Shown one piece after another: positions 35,529 through 44,533 of a stretch of DNA of 64,000 nucleotides. Below the pieces are notes generated by a model, which was not told the origin of the DNA, did not search any database, and was given only the letters and a program-made list of their open reading frames with translations. The DNA is taken from NCBI RefSeq assembly GCF_900110875.1, contig NZ_FOFM01000001.1, forward strand, positions 558,001-622,000. Reading direction: 5' to 3'. Source of the stretch: Pseudovibrio axinellae. Lineage in GTDB: Bacteria; Pseudomonadota; Alphaproteobacteria; Rhizobiales; Stappiaceae. A program made the translations under genes and the position numbers. How positions within the stretch are numbered: position 1 is the first letter of the stretch; the number at the start of each line of letters is the position of its first letter.

Positions 35529-36455
35529 TTAACGGATGCCTTTTGCGGACAATTCAACAACCTGGCTTGCTTTTTCAGCAGTGATAAGGTTTGGACCAGA
35601 TGGGACATTACCACCTGGAATGAGGCCGTATTCTGCATTCAAAGCAAGGAAGATGACTGGCAGATAACCCTGAAGGAACTGCTGCTGATCGACCGCAAAC
35701 GCTGCTTTACCTTCGGAAACAGCCTTCAGGAAGCCTGGAGACAAGTCAAAAGTAGCAATATTTACAGAACCAGACAGGCCAACGGCTTCAACAGCTGCAA
35801 CAGCTGGCTCGCCTACAAGCGACGCACCAAGCGCCATGATGGTGTCGATGTCTTCGTTGGATTCCAGGGCAGCTTTGATCTTCGCTTCAACTTCAGCTGG
35901 ATCATTGCCGGTTGGAACAACAGTGACGTTACCACCAAAACCTGCTGCAAAACCTTCACAACGCTGATCAAGAGCAACGTTGCCAACTTCGTGGTTTACA
36001 CAGATACCGGTGTCTCCCCCCATCTTCGCCAGTTTTGCACCAGCAGCCTTGCCAGCATCAAACTCGCCTTGTCCCACATGCAAAAGAGCACCAAGTTTGG
36101 CTGCAACATTACTACCGGAGTTCATGGAGATCACCGGAATACCGGCTTCAACAGCCTTAGTGATTGACGGCCCGAGCGCATCACCATCAGGAATAGAAAC
36201 AACGATCCCATCTGGCTCCTGCACGATGGCAGCATCAATCAGCTGGCTCATGGCCACCATGTCGAACGTTTCCGGAGCGCGGTAGGAAACATTTACGCCG
36301 CTGTCTTTTGCTGCTTTGTCTACACCGTTCTTAACAACTGACCAAAATGGGTCGTTTGCCTGCCCGTGGCTGACGACAATAATGTCGGTGGCCATTACAG
36401 CAGGTGCAACCAAAATCGCTGCTGCAGCTACGCATGCACGTAAAGTCTTTTTCAT
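35529..36455 (-). CDS. Periplasmic sugar/cyclitol-binding protein (ribose-binding family)
   Basis: A 308-residue family-2-like periplasmic binding protein. The signal peptide MKKTLRACVAAAAILVAPAVMA ends at residue 22, followed by DIIVVSHGQANDPFWSVVKNG and IVSIPDGDALGPSI, typical of RbsB/FrcB/IbpA relatives. The ATG at 36455 has a GGGAGG ribosome-binding site. It is the first gene of the importer operon and shares its promoter region with the divergent rpiR-like gene. Substrate predicted as inositol or a related sugar from context only. Confidence 0.88.
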   Translation of the reverse strand: MKKTLRACVAAAAILVAPAVMATDIIVVSHGQANDPFWSVVKNGVDKAAKDSGVNVSYRAPETFDMVAMSQLIDAAIVQEPDGIVVSIPDGDALGPSITKAVEAGIPVISMNSGSNVAAKLGALLHVGQGEFDAGKAAGAKLAKMGGDTGICVNHEVGNVALDQRCEGFAAGFGGNVTVVPTGNDPAEVEAKIKAALESNEDIDTIMALGASLVGEPAVAAVEAVGLSGSVNIATFDLSPGFLKAVSEGKAAFAVDQQQFLQGYLPVIFLALNAEYGLIPGGNVPSGPNLITAEKASQVVELSAKGIR

Positions 36456-36803
36456 ATAACCTCCCAAGATTGGCCTATGCCAATTTTAAAGTGGGGTTTC
36501 CCCCAATTTGAAATCCAGCGATCATCTCGTCCACGATCATCAGAATTTCGAACGCGTAAGCGTCTCTATTGTAGTGCCGAGCTGTCCCACCAGCGCATGC
36601 CCCCCTCTTCATCATTATAAAAGCGCAAGCCTGTTTGCGCCAAACCCCCAACCGGGAAAGCAAATAACAATGTCAAAGGACAGAGCACGAATATTAGGCC
36701 TTACAATCGCAGAATTTATCTAAATTTCGCAAATTCAGAAAATTCGTTCCATATTTATAGAACGTACATTGCGATCTTTCAAGTTTTGGAATAGATTTTT
36801 TTC
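36456..36803. promoter_or_regulatory. Divergent control region of importer and rpiR-like gene
   Basis: A 348-bp AT-rich region. AGAA-AATTCG-TTCC (36737-36750) matches the GGAA-N6-TTCC recognition motif reported for Sinorhizobium meliloti IolR at 7 of 8 fixed positions. An overlapping palindrome CGTTC-N10-GAACG sits at 36745-36764. These are good operator candidates for the adjacent RpiR protein. Confidence 0.55.
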
Positions 36804-37655
36804 ATGACACAGAATTTAGACGCAATTAAGCCCGACGCTCCCTCAGATTATGAGAGCCTCAAGACTCGAATAAGTACTCTTTCGGACAGCATGCCCAAGC
36901 GCCTTATGCAGTGTGCAAGATACGCTTTGGCCAACCCCGACAGAATCGCGCTCGGCACCACAGCTGAAATTGCCAGCGCTGCAGGTGTGCAGCCTTCAAC
37001 TCTTGTGCGCTTTGCACAGACGCTCGGCTTCGACGGCTTTTCTCAGATGCAACAGATCTTCCAGGGGCAACTGGTCGGCCGCAATAATGAATATACAGAG
37101 CGCCTGACGAAGATCCGCGAAAGCGGCACCAACACTCCCGGAGGCATCCTTGGCAACTTCGTAGAACGCTCCAAACAATCTCTCGACGATCTGGTTCGGC
37201 AGGTAGACACGGCAGCACTTGAAAGAACGATCGAGGCGCTCTCTAGTGCAGAAAACATACATTTATTGGGATTAAGGCGTGCCTACCCGGTTGTCAGCTA
37301 CCTGCATTACACACTGGGAAAGATGGGTGTGAGAACGAACCTTTTGGAATACACGGGCGGCATCTTGGAGGAGCGCGTTCAGTTCATCAACGAAGGTGAC
37401 GCTCTGTTTGTTGCGACCTTCAGTCCCTACTCTCCAGAGGTGGTCGAGTTTGCAAGCAAGGCCTTTGGACGCGGCGTCGCGGTGGTCTCTTTGACAGACA
37501 GTGTCCTGTCTCCGATTGCCCGTGTGTCGTCGACAGTTTTGGAAGTTAACGAAGCTGAACACGGTGCGTTTCGATCACTCTCCACAACCATGTGCCTGGC
37601 CACTTCCATCGCCGTTGCAGTGGGCGACGCACGTAAGTGGACCTCTCTGTCCTAG
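36804..37655 (+). CDS. RpiR/MurR-family regulator, probable IolR
   Basis: A 283-residue RpiR regulator. The N-terminal HTH_6 domain (about residues 20-95) reads ALGTTAEIASAAGVQPSTLVRFAQTLGFDGFSQMQQIF; the C-terminal SIS sugar-phosphate-binding domain (about 130-260) includes LGLRRAYPVVSYLHYTLGK and VATFSPYSPEVVEFASKA. Members sense phosphorylated intermediates. In S. meliloti the RpiR-type IolR represses inositol genes and opens an iolRCDEB operon; here the gene precedes iolCDEBG in the same way, so the IolR role is a strong inference. Confidence 0.87.
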   Translation: MTQNLDAIKPDAPSDYESLKTRISTLSDSMPKRLMQCARYALANPDRIALGTTAEIASAAGVQPSTLVRFAQTLGFDGFSQMQQIFQGQLVGRNNEYTERLTKIRESGTNTPGGILGNFVERSKQSLDDLVRQVDTAALERTIEALSSAENIHLLGLRRAYPVVSYLHYTLGKMGVRTNLLEYTGGILEERVQFINEGDALFVATFSPYSPEVVEFASKAFGRGVAVVSLTDSVLSPIARVSSTVLEVNEAEHGAFRSLSTTMCLATSIAVAVGDARKWTSLS

Positions 37656-37722
37656 AGTATCTTTATGGAATCAACACGGAGCGCAGAACTAGCGAAAATT
37701 GGAATTGAACCTCATTGGACTT

Positions 37723-37758
37723 TAGAATGAGGCTCATTCTATTTTGAATAAATATTCT
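37723..37758. promoter_or_regulatory. Operator palindromes upstream of iolC
   Basis: A perfect 9-bp inverted repeat around one base, TAGAATGAG-G-CTCATTCTA (37723-37741), is followed by TGAA-TAAATA-TTCT (37745-37758), a GAA-N6-TTC element. They lie between the rpiR-like gene and iolC and are probably regulator sites; the first could also fold as a hairpin in RNA. Confidence 0.55.
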
Positions 37759-37823
37759 ACTTGTGATTATTTTTAGAATATGTAATCTTTCAGAAAATGC
37801 TAGTATCTGATTGGGAGAATACG

Positions 37824-39737
37824 TTGAAACCACTAGATGTCATCACAATCGGCCGGTCATCGGTTGACCTGTATGGGACACAGGTCGGCAGCCGACTTGA
37901 AGACATGGCTTCGTTCAATAAGTATGTCGGCGGCTCACCAACCAATATGTCAGTGGGAACAGCTCGTCTGGGCCTGAAGTCTGCGCTTATTTCCCGCGTT
38001 GGGGACGAGCATATGGGCCGTTTCATTCGCGAACAGCTTGTTAAAGAAGGCGTCTGTGTTGATGGGCTTGTTACCGACAAGGACCGACTGACCGCACTTG
38101 TTCTTCTTGGCATTCGCGATAAAGAACAGTTTCCCTTGATTTTCTACCGCGAAAACTGTGCTGACATGGCGCTGTGCGAAGATGACATTGATCCAGACTT
38201 CATTGCACAAGCTGGCTGTATCACTGTCACTGGTACGCACCTTTCTCACCCAAAGACTGAAGCAGCTGTTTTGAAAGCGCTTCGTCTTGCAAAAGAGAAT
38301 GGCGCTCGCACTGCGCTGGACATTGATTACCGTCCGAACCTTTGGGGTCTTGCTGGTCACGGCGATGGTGAAGAACGCTTCATCGCATCTGCTGAAGTGA
38401 CTGCAAAACTTCAGGGGCATTTGCACCTGTTCGACCTGATCGTAGGAACAGAAGAAGAGTTCCACATCGCTGGCGGCTCTACCGATACGCTTGAAGCACT
38501 CAATACGGTGCGCAACGTTAGTAAGGCAGCACTGGTATGCAAGCGCGGCCCAATGGGCGCGGTGGTGTTTGAAGACGCGATTGCACAAAGCCTTGATGCA
38601 GGTAAGTCCGGTCCGGGCTTCCCGATTGAGGTGTTCAACGTTTTGGGCGCAGGTGATGGCTTTATGTCTGGCTTGCTGCGCGGCTGGCTGAAGGACGAGA
38701 GCTGGGAGACCACCCTCACCTACGCGAATGCTTGTGGTGCGTTTGCCGTGTCACGCCATGGCTGTGCACCTGCTTACCCAAGCTGGGAAGAGTTGCAGTG
38801 GTTCCTGGATAACGGCTCCAGCGAACATGCGTTGCGCAAGGACAAGAAGCTTGAGCAGATCCATTGGTCCACGAACCGCAAGGGCCGTTGGTCCAATATG
38901 AAGGTGTTTGCCTTCGATCACCGCTTACAGATTGAAGACATAGCTGCCAAAGTTGGCGCTCCTGCCCACAAGATCCCTGAGTTTAAGGAGCTTTGCCTTA
39001 AAGCTGCTCAACAGGTGCGCGCTGGCGGTGATGATTACGGTATTTTGTGCGATGGCCGCCTGGGGCAGGAAGCCCTCTTTAAAGCCACGGGTTCCGGTCT
39101 TTGGATTGGCCGTCCGGTGGAGCTGCCAGGCTCTCGTCCGCTAGAGTTGGAAATTGGCCCTGACTTTGGCACCCAGCTTTCTGAATGGCCACGAGAGCAC
39201 GTGGTCAAGGTGCTTTGCTTCTACCATCCTGACGACAGTGCAGAGATGAAAGCCAACCACGAAGCGACAATTTTGCGTCTGGCCCATGCCTGCCGTGAAA
39301 ATGGCCTTGAGTTCTTGCTGGAGGTCATTCCATCCAAAGTCGGTCCAGTCAATGATGACACGACAGCCGATATCATCCAGCGCTTCTATGATTTGGGCGT
39401 TTATCCAGATTGGTGGAAGCTGGAGCCGTTGAAGAGCGATACTGGCTGGGAAAAAGCTTGTGCTGCTGTAAAGAGAAATGACCCTTGGTGCCGCGGCATC
39501 GTTGTTCTTGGTCTTGATGCACCTGCTAAAGAGCTGGCTGCAAGCTTTAACGTTGCCGCTCGTCATGACCTTGTAAAAGGCTTTGCTGTTGGGCGCACCA
39601 TTTTTGCGCAGGCTGCAGAGGAGTGGCTTGGCGGTCAAATTACTGACGCGCAAGCCATTGCAAACATGGCTGCTAAGTTTGAAGGCCTTGGGAATGTCTG
39701 GGAGCAGGCCCGAGCGGATAAGAAAGAAGTTGCATGA
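37824..39737 (+). CDS. iolC: 5-dehydro-2-deoxygluconokinase fused to DUF2090 (aldolase-like) domain
   Basis: A 637-residue two-domain protein. Residues 1-325 are a PfkB/ribokinase-family IolC kinase (LDVITIGRSSVDLYG, GGSPTNMSVGTARLG and the catalytic LGAGDGFMSGLLRGW); residues about 345-637 are a DUF2090 domain, a class-I-aldolase-like barrel often placed in the IolJ role. It would phosphorylate 5-dehydro-2-deoxygluconate and possibly cleave the product. The TTG at 37824 has a GGGAG site 6 bp upstream; the ATG at 37797 has none but cannot be excluded. First gene of iolCDEBG. Confidence 0.9.
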   Translation: MKPLDVITIGRSSVDLYGTQVGSRLEDMASFNKYVGGSPTNMSVGTARLGLKSALISRVGDEHMGRFIREQLVKEGVCVDGLVTDKDRLTALVLLGIRDKEQFPLIFYRENCADMALCEDDIDPDFIAQAGCITVTGTHLSHPKTEAAVLKALRLAKENGARTALDIDYRPNLWGLAGHGDGEERFIASAEVTAKLQGHLHLFDLIVGTEEEFHIAGGSTDTLEALNTVRNVSKAALVCKRGPMGAVVFEDAIAQSLDAGKSGPGFPIEVFNVLGAGDGFMSGLLRGWLKDESWETTLTYANACGAFAVSRHGCAPAYPSWEELQWFLDNGSSEHALRKDKKLEQIHWSTNRKGRWSNMKVFAFDHRLQIEDIAAKVGAPAHKIPEFKELCLKAAQQVRAGGDDYGILCDGRLGQEALFKATGSGLWIGRPVELPGSRPLELEIGPDFGTQLSEWPREHVVKVLCFYHPDDSAEMKANHEATILRLAHACRENGLEFLLEVIPSKVGPVNDDTTADIIQRFYDLGVYPDWWKLEPLKSDTGWEKACAAVKRNDPWCRGIVVLGLDAPAKELAASFNVAARHDLVKGFAVGRTIFAQAAEEWLGGQITDAQAIANMAAKFEGLGNVWEQARADKKEVA

Positions 39738-41563
39738 GCACGATCAGACTAACAGCCGCACAGGCTCTGGTTCGCTATCTAGCAGCCCAAAAAACGCCTG
39801 ATGGAGACAGCTTTATTGCTGGTGTCTGGGCGATTTTTGGTCACGGGAACGTGGCTGGTCTTGGGGAAGCACTTTACCACGCACAAGATGAGCTGAAGAC
39901 CTATCGCGGGCACAATGAGCAAGGTATGGCACATGCTGCCATCGCTTATGCAAAGGCCTCCAATCGCCGCCGTGCGATGGCCGTGACCACATCCATTGGA
40001 CCGGGAGCCGCCAATTTGGTGACGGCAGCTGCTCTTGCACACGTAAACCGTCTTCCGGTTTTGTTGTTGCCGGGGGATGTGTTTGCAAACCGCGCTCCTG
40101 ACCCTGTTCTACAGCAGCTTGAAGATTTTCAGGATGGCACAGTCAGCGTGAACGATTGTTTCCGCCCTGTGAGCCGCTACTACGACCGAATTCAGCGCCC
40201 TGAGCAGTTGTTAACGGCACTGCCACGCGCCATGGCTGTTTTGACTGATCCTGTTGAGTGTGGACCGGTTACGCTGGCCATGTGTCAGGACGTGCAGGCT
40301 GAAGCTTATGACTGGCCGCTCAGCTTCTTTGAAGAGCGCACTTTGTCCTTCCGTCGCCCTGCCCCTGATACAGACGAGCTGGAGCGGGCGAGCGCTGCTA
40401 TTCGTGCTGCGAAAAACCCGATGATCATTGCTGGCGGCGGCGTGCACTACTCTTTGGCAACAGATGAGCTGAAGAACTTTGCTGAAGCACACAATGTTCC
40501 GGTTGCTGAAACTCAAGCAGGTAAATCTGCCCTGCCGTGGGATCATGCCCTGAACCTTGGCAGTATTGGTGTAACAGGCTCGTCTGCGGCTAACGCTGTG
40601 GCAGAAGAAGCAGACCTCATCATTGCTGTTGGCACACGATTGCAGGACTTCACCACCGGCTCCTGGGCTTTGTTCAAGAACCCTGATCGCCGCATCCTGC
40701 AGCTGAATGTCGCGTCATACGACACCGGCAAGCACAATGCTCTTGCGCTTGTGTGTGATACCCGTGTTGGTCTGGGTTTGTTGAGTGAGCAGCTGGACGG
40801 CTGGAAAGCAACGGCGCAGAGCGAGGCACATTTGGCCAAGTGGATGTCGATTGTTGAGGCAGCCACGGCAGCTCCCATTGGCAATGATTTGCCAACGGAT
40901 GCGCAGGTGATCGGCGTTGTACAGCGTACAACCAACGAGAACACCACTGTTGTGTGTGCTGCTGGTGGTTTACCCGGCGAGCTGCATAAGCTTTGGAAGA
41001 CAGCCAAGCCAGGTGGCTACCACATGGAATATGGCTTCTCTTGCATGGGTTATGAAATTGCCGGTGGTCTTGGCGTTAAGATGGCAAAGCCAGATGACGA
41101 AGTTATCGTGATGGTTGGCGATGGCAGCTACATGATGATGAACTCTGAGCTGGCGACCTCTGTCATGTTAGGTCACAAGATCATTGTGGTTCTGCTGGAC
41201 AACCGTGGTTATGGTTGTATCAACCGTTTGCAAATGGCGACCGGCGGCGAGAACTTCAACAATTTGCTCGACGATTCCTATCATGTTGAGCCGTCCAACA
41301 TCGACTTTGCAGCACATGCCGGTTCCATGGGAGCAATCTCGGAGCATGTTGCAAACATTGATGAGCTGGCGGACGCGATGGAACGCGCCAAAGCAAGCAC
41401 CAAGTCCTACTGCATCGTCATTGACACTGACCCGCTTCCAACCACACAAGGTGGTGGCCACTGGTGGGATGTGGCTGTGCCGGAAGTGTCTGTACGCAAA
41501 GAAGTCAATGAAGCCCGTAAGGGTTACGAAGTTGCGCTGGGTGATCAGCGTTTGGGAGACTAA
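39734..41563 (+). CDS. iolD: 3D-(3,5/4)-trihydroxycyclohexane-1,2-dione hydrolase
   Basis: A 609-residue thiamine-diphosphate enzyme that opens the ring of the IolE product. The N-terminal ThDP pyrimidine domain includes [18 protein letters not shown], the central domain [16 protein letters not shown], and the C-terminal ThDP-binding motif runs from [19 protein letters not shown] to [14 protein letters not shown] (about residues 460-500). Start overlaps the iolC stop by 4 bp (ATGA), indicating translational coupling. Length and order match the iol pathway. Confidence 0.95.
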   Translation: MSTIRLTAAQALVRYLAAQKTPDGDSFIAGVWAIFGHGNVAGLGEALYHAQDELKTYRGHNEQGMAHAAIAYAKASNRRRAMAVTTSIGPGAANLVTAAALAHVNRLPVLLLPGDVFANRAPDPVLQQLEDFQDGTVSVNDCFRPVSRYYDRIQRPEQLLTALPRAMAVLTDPVECGPVTLAMCQDVQAEAYDWPLSFFEERTLSFRRPAPDTDELERASAAIRAAKNPMIIAGGGVHYSLATDELKNFAEAHNVPVAETQAGKSALPWDHALNLGSIGVTGSSAANAVAEEADLIIAVGTRLQDFTTGSWALFKNPDRRILQLNVASYDTGKHNALALVCDTRVGLGLLSEQLDGWKATAQSEAHLAKWMSIVEAATAAPIGNDLPTDAQVIGVVQRTTNENTTVVCAAGGLPGELHKLWKTAKPGGYHMEYGFSCMGYEIAGGLGVKMAKPDDEVIVMVGDGSYMMMNSELATSVMLGHKIIVVLLDNRGYGCINRLQMATGGENFNNLLDDSYHVEPSNIDFAAHAGSMGAISEHVANIDELADAMERAKASTKSYCIVIDTDPLPTTQGGGHWWDVAVPEVSVRKEVNEARKGYEVALGDQRLGD

Positions 41564-41568
41564 AGCCA

Positions 41569-42477
41569 ATGATCCGTTATGGAACCAACCCCATTGCATG
41601 GAGCAACGATGATGATCTTAATCTCGGTGCCCACATTTCGCTAGAACAGTGCCTGCGCGAGACTGGCGAGATTGGCTTTGACGGCATTGAAAAGGGGCAC
41701 AAAATGCCACCCGAGCCTGCGGCCCTCAAAGCTGCGCTTGATCCGCATGGTCTGGCTTTTGTGTCTGGTTGGCACTCTTTGAACCTGCTGGCGCATAGCG
41801 TTGAAGACGAGAAGAAGGCAATCCAGCCTCACCTTGACCTGTTGAAGGCGATGGGTTGTCAGGTTTGCATCACCTGTGAAACCTCCAATGCGATCCATAG
41901 CGCTGATGATACTGCGCTTAATGACAAGCCTGTGCTTGCAGATGATCAGTGGGAGAAATTTGGCGCTGATGTAGAAGCAATCGCAACCTACTGTGAACAG
42001 CAGGGTATTGCGCTCGTCTACCACCACCACATGGGCACAATTGTGCAAACCGGCGAAGAGATCGACCGGTTCATGGACGTCACTGGCCCGAACACCTACC
42101 TGTTGCTGGACACCGGCCATGTCTGGTTTGGCGGAGCTGATCCGGTAGAGGTTGCCAAAAAGCACATGGCGCGTGTGCGTCACCTGCATGCAAAGAACGT
42201 GCGCCCGACCATTCGTGAGCAAGTTGAAGGCGAAGGCCTGAGCTTCCTTGAAGGTGTACGCCGCGGCGTCTTTACCGTTCCTGGCGACAAAGAGGGCGGT
42301 GTTGATTTTGAACCTGTCCTTAAAATTGCAGCAGAACATGGCTATGAAGGCTGGTTGGTGATTGAAGCGGAACAGGACCCTGATCAGCGCAACCCGTTTA
42401 CCTACCAGAGCATGGGCCTTAAGGCACTTCGCCAAATGGCTGTGAGCGCTGGTCTTGATCAAGGGGTATCAGCATGA
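41569..42477 (+). CDS. iolE: myo-inosose-2 dehydratase
   Basis: A 302-residue AP-endonuclease-2-like TIM-barrel enzyme that dehydrates 2-keto-myo-inositol. Typical sequence features are [16 protein letters not shown] at the N-terminus, [21 protein letters not shown] (about 145) and [21 protein letters not shown] (about 180), with metal-binding Glu/Asp/His residues. It starts 5 bp after iolD and overlaps iolB by 4 bp. Confidence 0.95.
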   Translation: MIRYGTNPIAWSNDDDLNLGAHISLEQCLRETGEIGFDGIEKGHKMPPEPAALKAALDPHGLAFVSGWHSLNLLAHSVEDEKKAIQPHLDLLKAMGCQVCITCETSNAIHSADDTALNDKPVLADDQWEKFGADVEAIATYCEQQGIALVYHHHMGTIVQTGEEIDRFMDVTGPNTYLLLDTGHVWFGGADPVEVAKKHMARVRHLHAKNVRPTIREQVEGEGLSFLEGVRRGVFTVPGDKEGGVDFEPVLKIAAEHGYEGWLVIEAEQDPDQRNPFTYQSMGLKALRQMAVSAGLDQGVSA

Positions 42478-43298
42478 GCAAGCTTCTCGTAAAACCATCT
42501 GGCACTGGCGACAAGGTGCATGACATCACGCCAGAAACTGCCAATTGGGGTTACGTTGGCTTTGGTCTTTATCATCTTGAAGCTGGCGAAGACGCTAGCG
42601 AACTGATGGTTGGCAAGGAAGCAATCCTTGTGATTGTAGAGGGCAAAGCCAGCATCACATCCGACGGGCAGGACTTTGGCACTCTTGGCGAGCGCATGAA
42701 CGTGTTTGAACGTGTGAAGCCATGGTGTGTTTATGTTCCTGCCGGTGCACGGTGGAGCGCAACAGCCAAGACCAAACTGACACTTGCTGTTTGCAGCGCC
42801 CCTGCCAAGGATGGCAGCTACCCTGCCCGCGTGATCGGCCCTGATGACGTACCAAGCGTGGAACGCGGTGTTGGTTCCAACACCCGTTACATTCACCCAA
42901 TTGCGATGGAAGATCAGGACTTTGCTGAAAGCCTGCTGGTGACTGAGGTTTATACCCCTCAGGGCAACTGGTCCTCCTATCCTCCGCATCGCCATGATGA
43001 AGATAACTTCCCGAATATGACTTATCTGGAAGAGACGTATTACCACCGTCTGAACCCAGATCAGGGGTTCGGATTCCAGCGTGTCTTTACTGAAGATGGT
43101 GAGCTTGACGAAACCATGGCGGTGTCCAGCGGGGACGTCGTTCTTGTACCAAAAGGCCATCACCCCTGTGGTTCGCCTTACGGCTATGAGATGTACTACT
43201 TGAACGTAATGGCTGGTCCGATGCGCAAGTGGCGCTTCCAGAACCACCCTGACCATGACTGGATTGCACAACGCGACGCAAAACCTGTCGACGCATAA
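42474..43298 (+). CDS. iolB: 5-deoxy-glucuronate isomerase
   Basis: A 274-residue bicupin that isomerises 5-deoxy-glucuronic acid to 5-dehydro-2-deoxygluconate. The second cupin carries [38 protein letters not shown] (about residues 165-200), with the metal-binding His/Glu set, and [27 protein letters not shown] near the C-terminus. The start overlaps the iolE stop by 4 bp. Confidence 0.95.
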   Translation: MSKLLVKPSGTGDKVHDITPETANWGYVGFGLYHLEAGEDASELMVGKEAILVIVEGKASITSDGQDFGTLGERMNVFERVKPWCVYVPAGARWSATAKTKLTLAVCSAPAKDGSYPARVIGPDDVPSVERGVGSNTRYIHPIAMEDQDFAESLLVTEVYTPQGNWSSYPPHRHDEDNFPNMTYLEETYYHRLNPDQGFGFQRVFTEDGELDETMAVSSGDVVLVPKGHHPCGSPYGYEMYYLNVMAGPMRKWRFQNHPDHDWIAQRDAKPVDA

Positions 43299-43322
43299 TA
43301 TTGCTCTATTGAAAGATACAAC

Positions 43323-44315
43323 ATGACTGTTTCAATTGGCCTGTTGGGAGCTGGCCGTATTGGCAAGACCCACGCAAAAGCAATCAACCAGCTGGATAAT
43401 GCCAAGCTTGTAGCTGTTTATGACCCGTTTGAAGCTGCTGCAAAAGACATTGCAGCGCAAACCGGTGCTCGTCTGGACAGCCTGGATGCCATCATGAATG
43501 ATCCGGCAATTGATGCCATCATCATCGCAACTCCGGCAGACCTGCATTCAGATCAGATCGAGCAGGCAGCGCGCGCTGGCAAAGCGATCTTCTGTGAAAA
43601 GCCGATCGATCAGCACAGCGATCGCATTCGTGCATGTCTTAAGGTCGTTGAAGAGACCGGTGCAAAGCTGATGGTTGGGTTCAACCGCCGCTTTGATCCA
43701 AACTTTGCCGAAGTGAAGCGTCAGGTAAAAGCCGGTGTTGTTGGTGATGTAGAGCTGGTACAGATCACATCGCGTGACCCTTCCCCGCCACCGGCCGACT
43801 GTGCTGCACATTCCCCTGGGCTGTTTAAAGACATGATGATCCATGACTTTGATATGGCACGCTTCCTCCTGGGCGAAGAAGTGAGTGAAATGTCCGCCAT
43901 GGGCAGTGCTTTGTTTGATACCGCAATTGGCGAGTCTGGCGATGTGGACACTGCCTCTGTGATGCTGAAAACTGCAAGTGGCAAGATCTGCACCATTACC
44001 AACTCGCGCCGCGCAACTTACGGCTACGACCAGCGCATTGAAGTGCATGGGTCCAAGGGAATGATAAGCGCTGAGAACATGCGCAACACAACTGTAACCG
44101 TTGCAAATGGTGATGGTTACACTGTGGAGCCACTCATGGACTTCTTCATGGAGCGCTATGAGGCTGCTTATCGCATCGAACTGACTTCATTTGTTAATGC
44201 GCTCAACGACGGGACTGCAATGTCCCCAAACGGTTTTGACGGCCTGAAAGCCCTCGAACTAGCAGAGACAGCAGCCGCAGACGTTGCAAAAGCCCGCGAA
44301 CTGGCAAACTCCTAA
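43323..44315 (+). CDS. iolG: Inositol 2-dehydrogenase
   Basis: A 330-residue Gfo/Idh/MocA enzyme that oxidises myo-inositol to 2-keto-myo-inositol with NAD+, the first pathway step. The Rossmann motif is IGLLGAGRIGKTHAKAI (residues 5-21), the catalytic FCEKPID is near residue 98, the VGFNRRFDPNF stretch follows, and DMMIHDFDMARFLLG (about 175) holds the Asp/His active-site pair. Last gene of the operon, with a terminator 25 bp downstream. Confidence 0.93.
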   Translation: MTVSIGLLGAGRIGKTHAKAINQLDNAKLVAVYDPFEAAAKDIAAQTGARLDSLDAIMNDPAIDAIIIATPADLHSDQIEQAARAGKAIFCEKPIDQHSDRIRACLKVVEETGAKLMVGFNRRFDPNFAEVKRQVKAGVVGDVELVQITSRDPSPPPADCAAHSPGLFKDMMIHDFDMARFLLGEEVSEMSAMGSALFDTAIGESGDVDTASVMLKTASGKICTITNSRRATYGYDQRIEVHGSKGMISAENMRNTTVTVANGDGYTVEPLMDFFMERYEAAYRIELTSFVNALNDGTAMSPNGFDGLKALELAETAAADVAKARELANS

Positions 44316-44340
44316 GTTCGGTTTGTAGCAGGATACGAGA

Positions 44341-44374
44341 AAGGGCCGGTTCAAGGATGAACCGGCCCTTTTTG
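44341..44374 (+). terminator. Intrinsic terminator of the iol operon
   Basis: AAGGGCCGGTTC (44341-44352) pairs with GAACCGGCCCTT (44359-44370) across a 6-nt loop, followed by a T-run. It closes iolCDEBG. Confidence 0.92.
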
Positions 44375-44533
44375 TTTGCGTGATGTAAACTGCCTCAAAA
44401 AAAGAAACCTACCTAGACTACAAACCAAATGAAACAAAACCCAATCAATTAGAATAGCGCAGGTCAACCTTTCACTAAGAACTTGTTTACCGCAATCCTG
44501 TAAGAATTCTCTGATAAGTTATGGATTTTGCAG

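Noticed and set aside
41641-42462. 273-residue minus-strand frame opposite iolE
   Set aside because: Shadow of iolE; no start signal or family.
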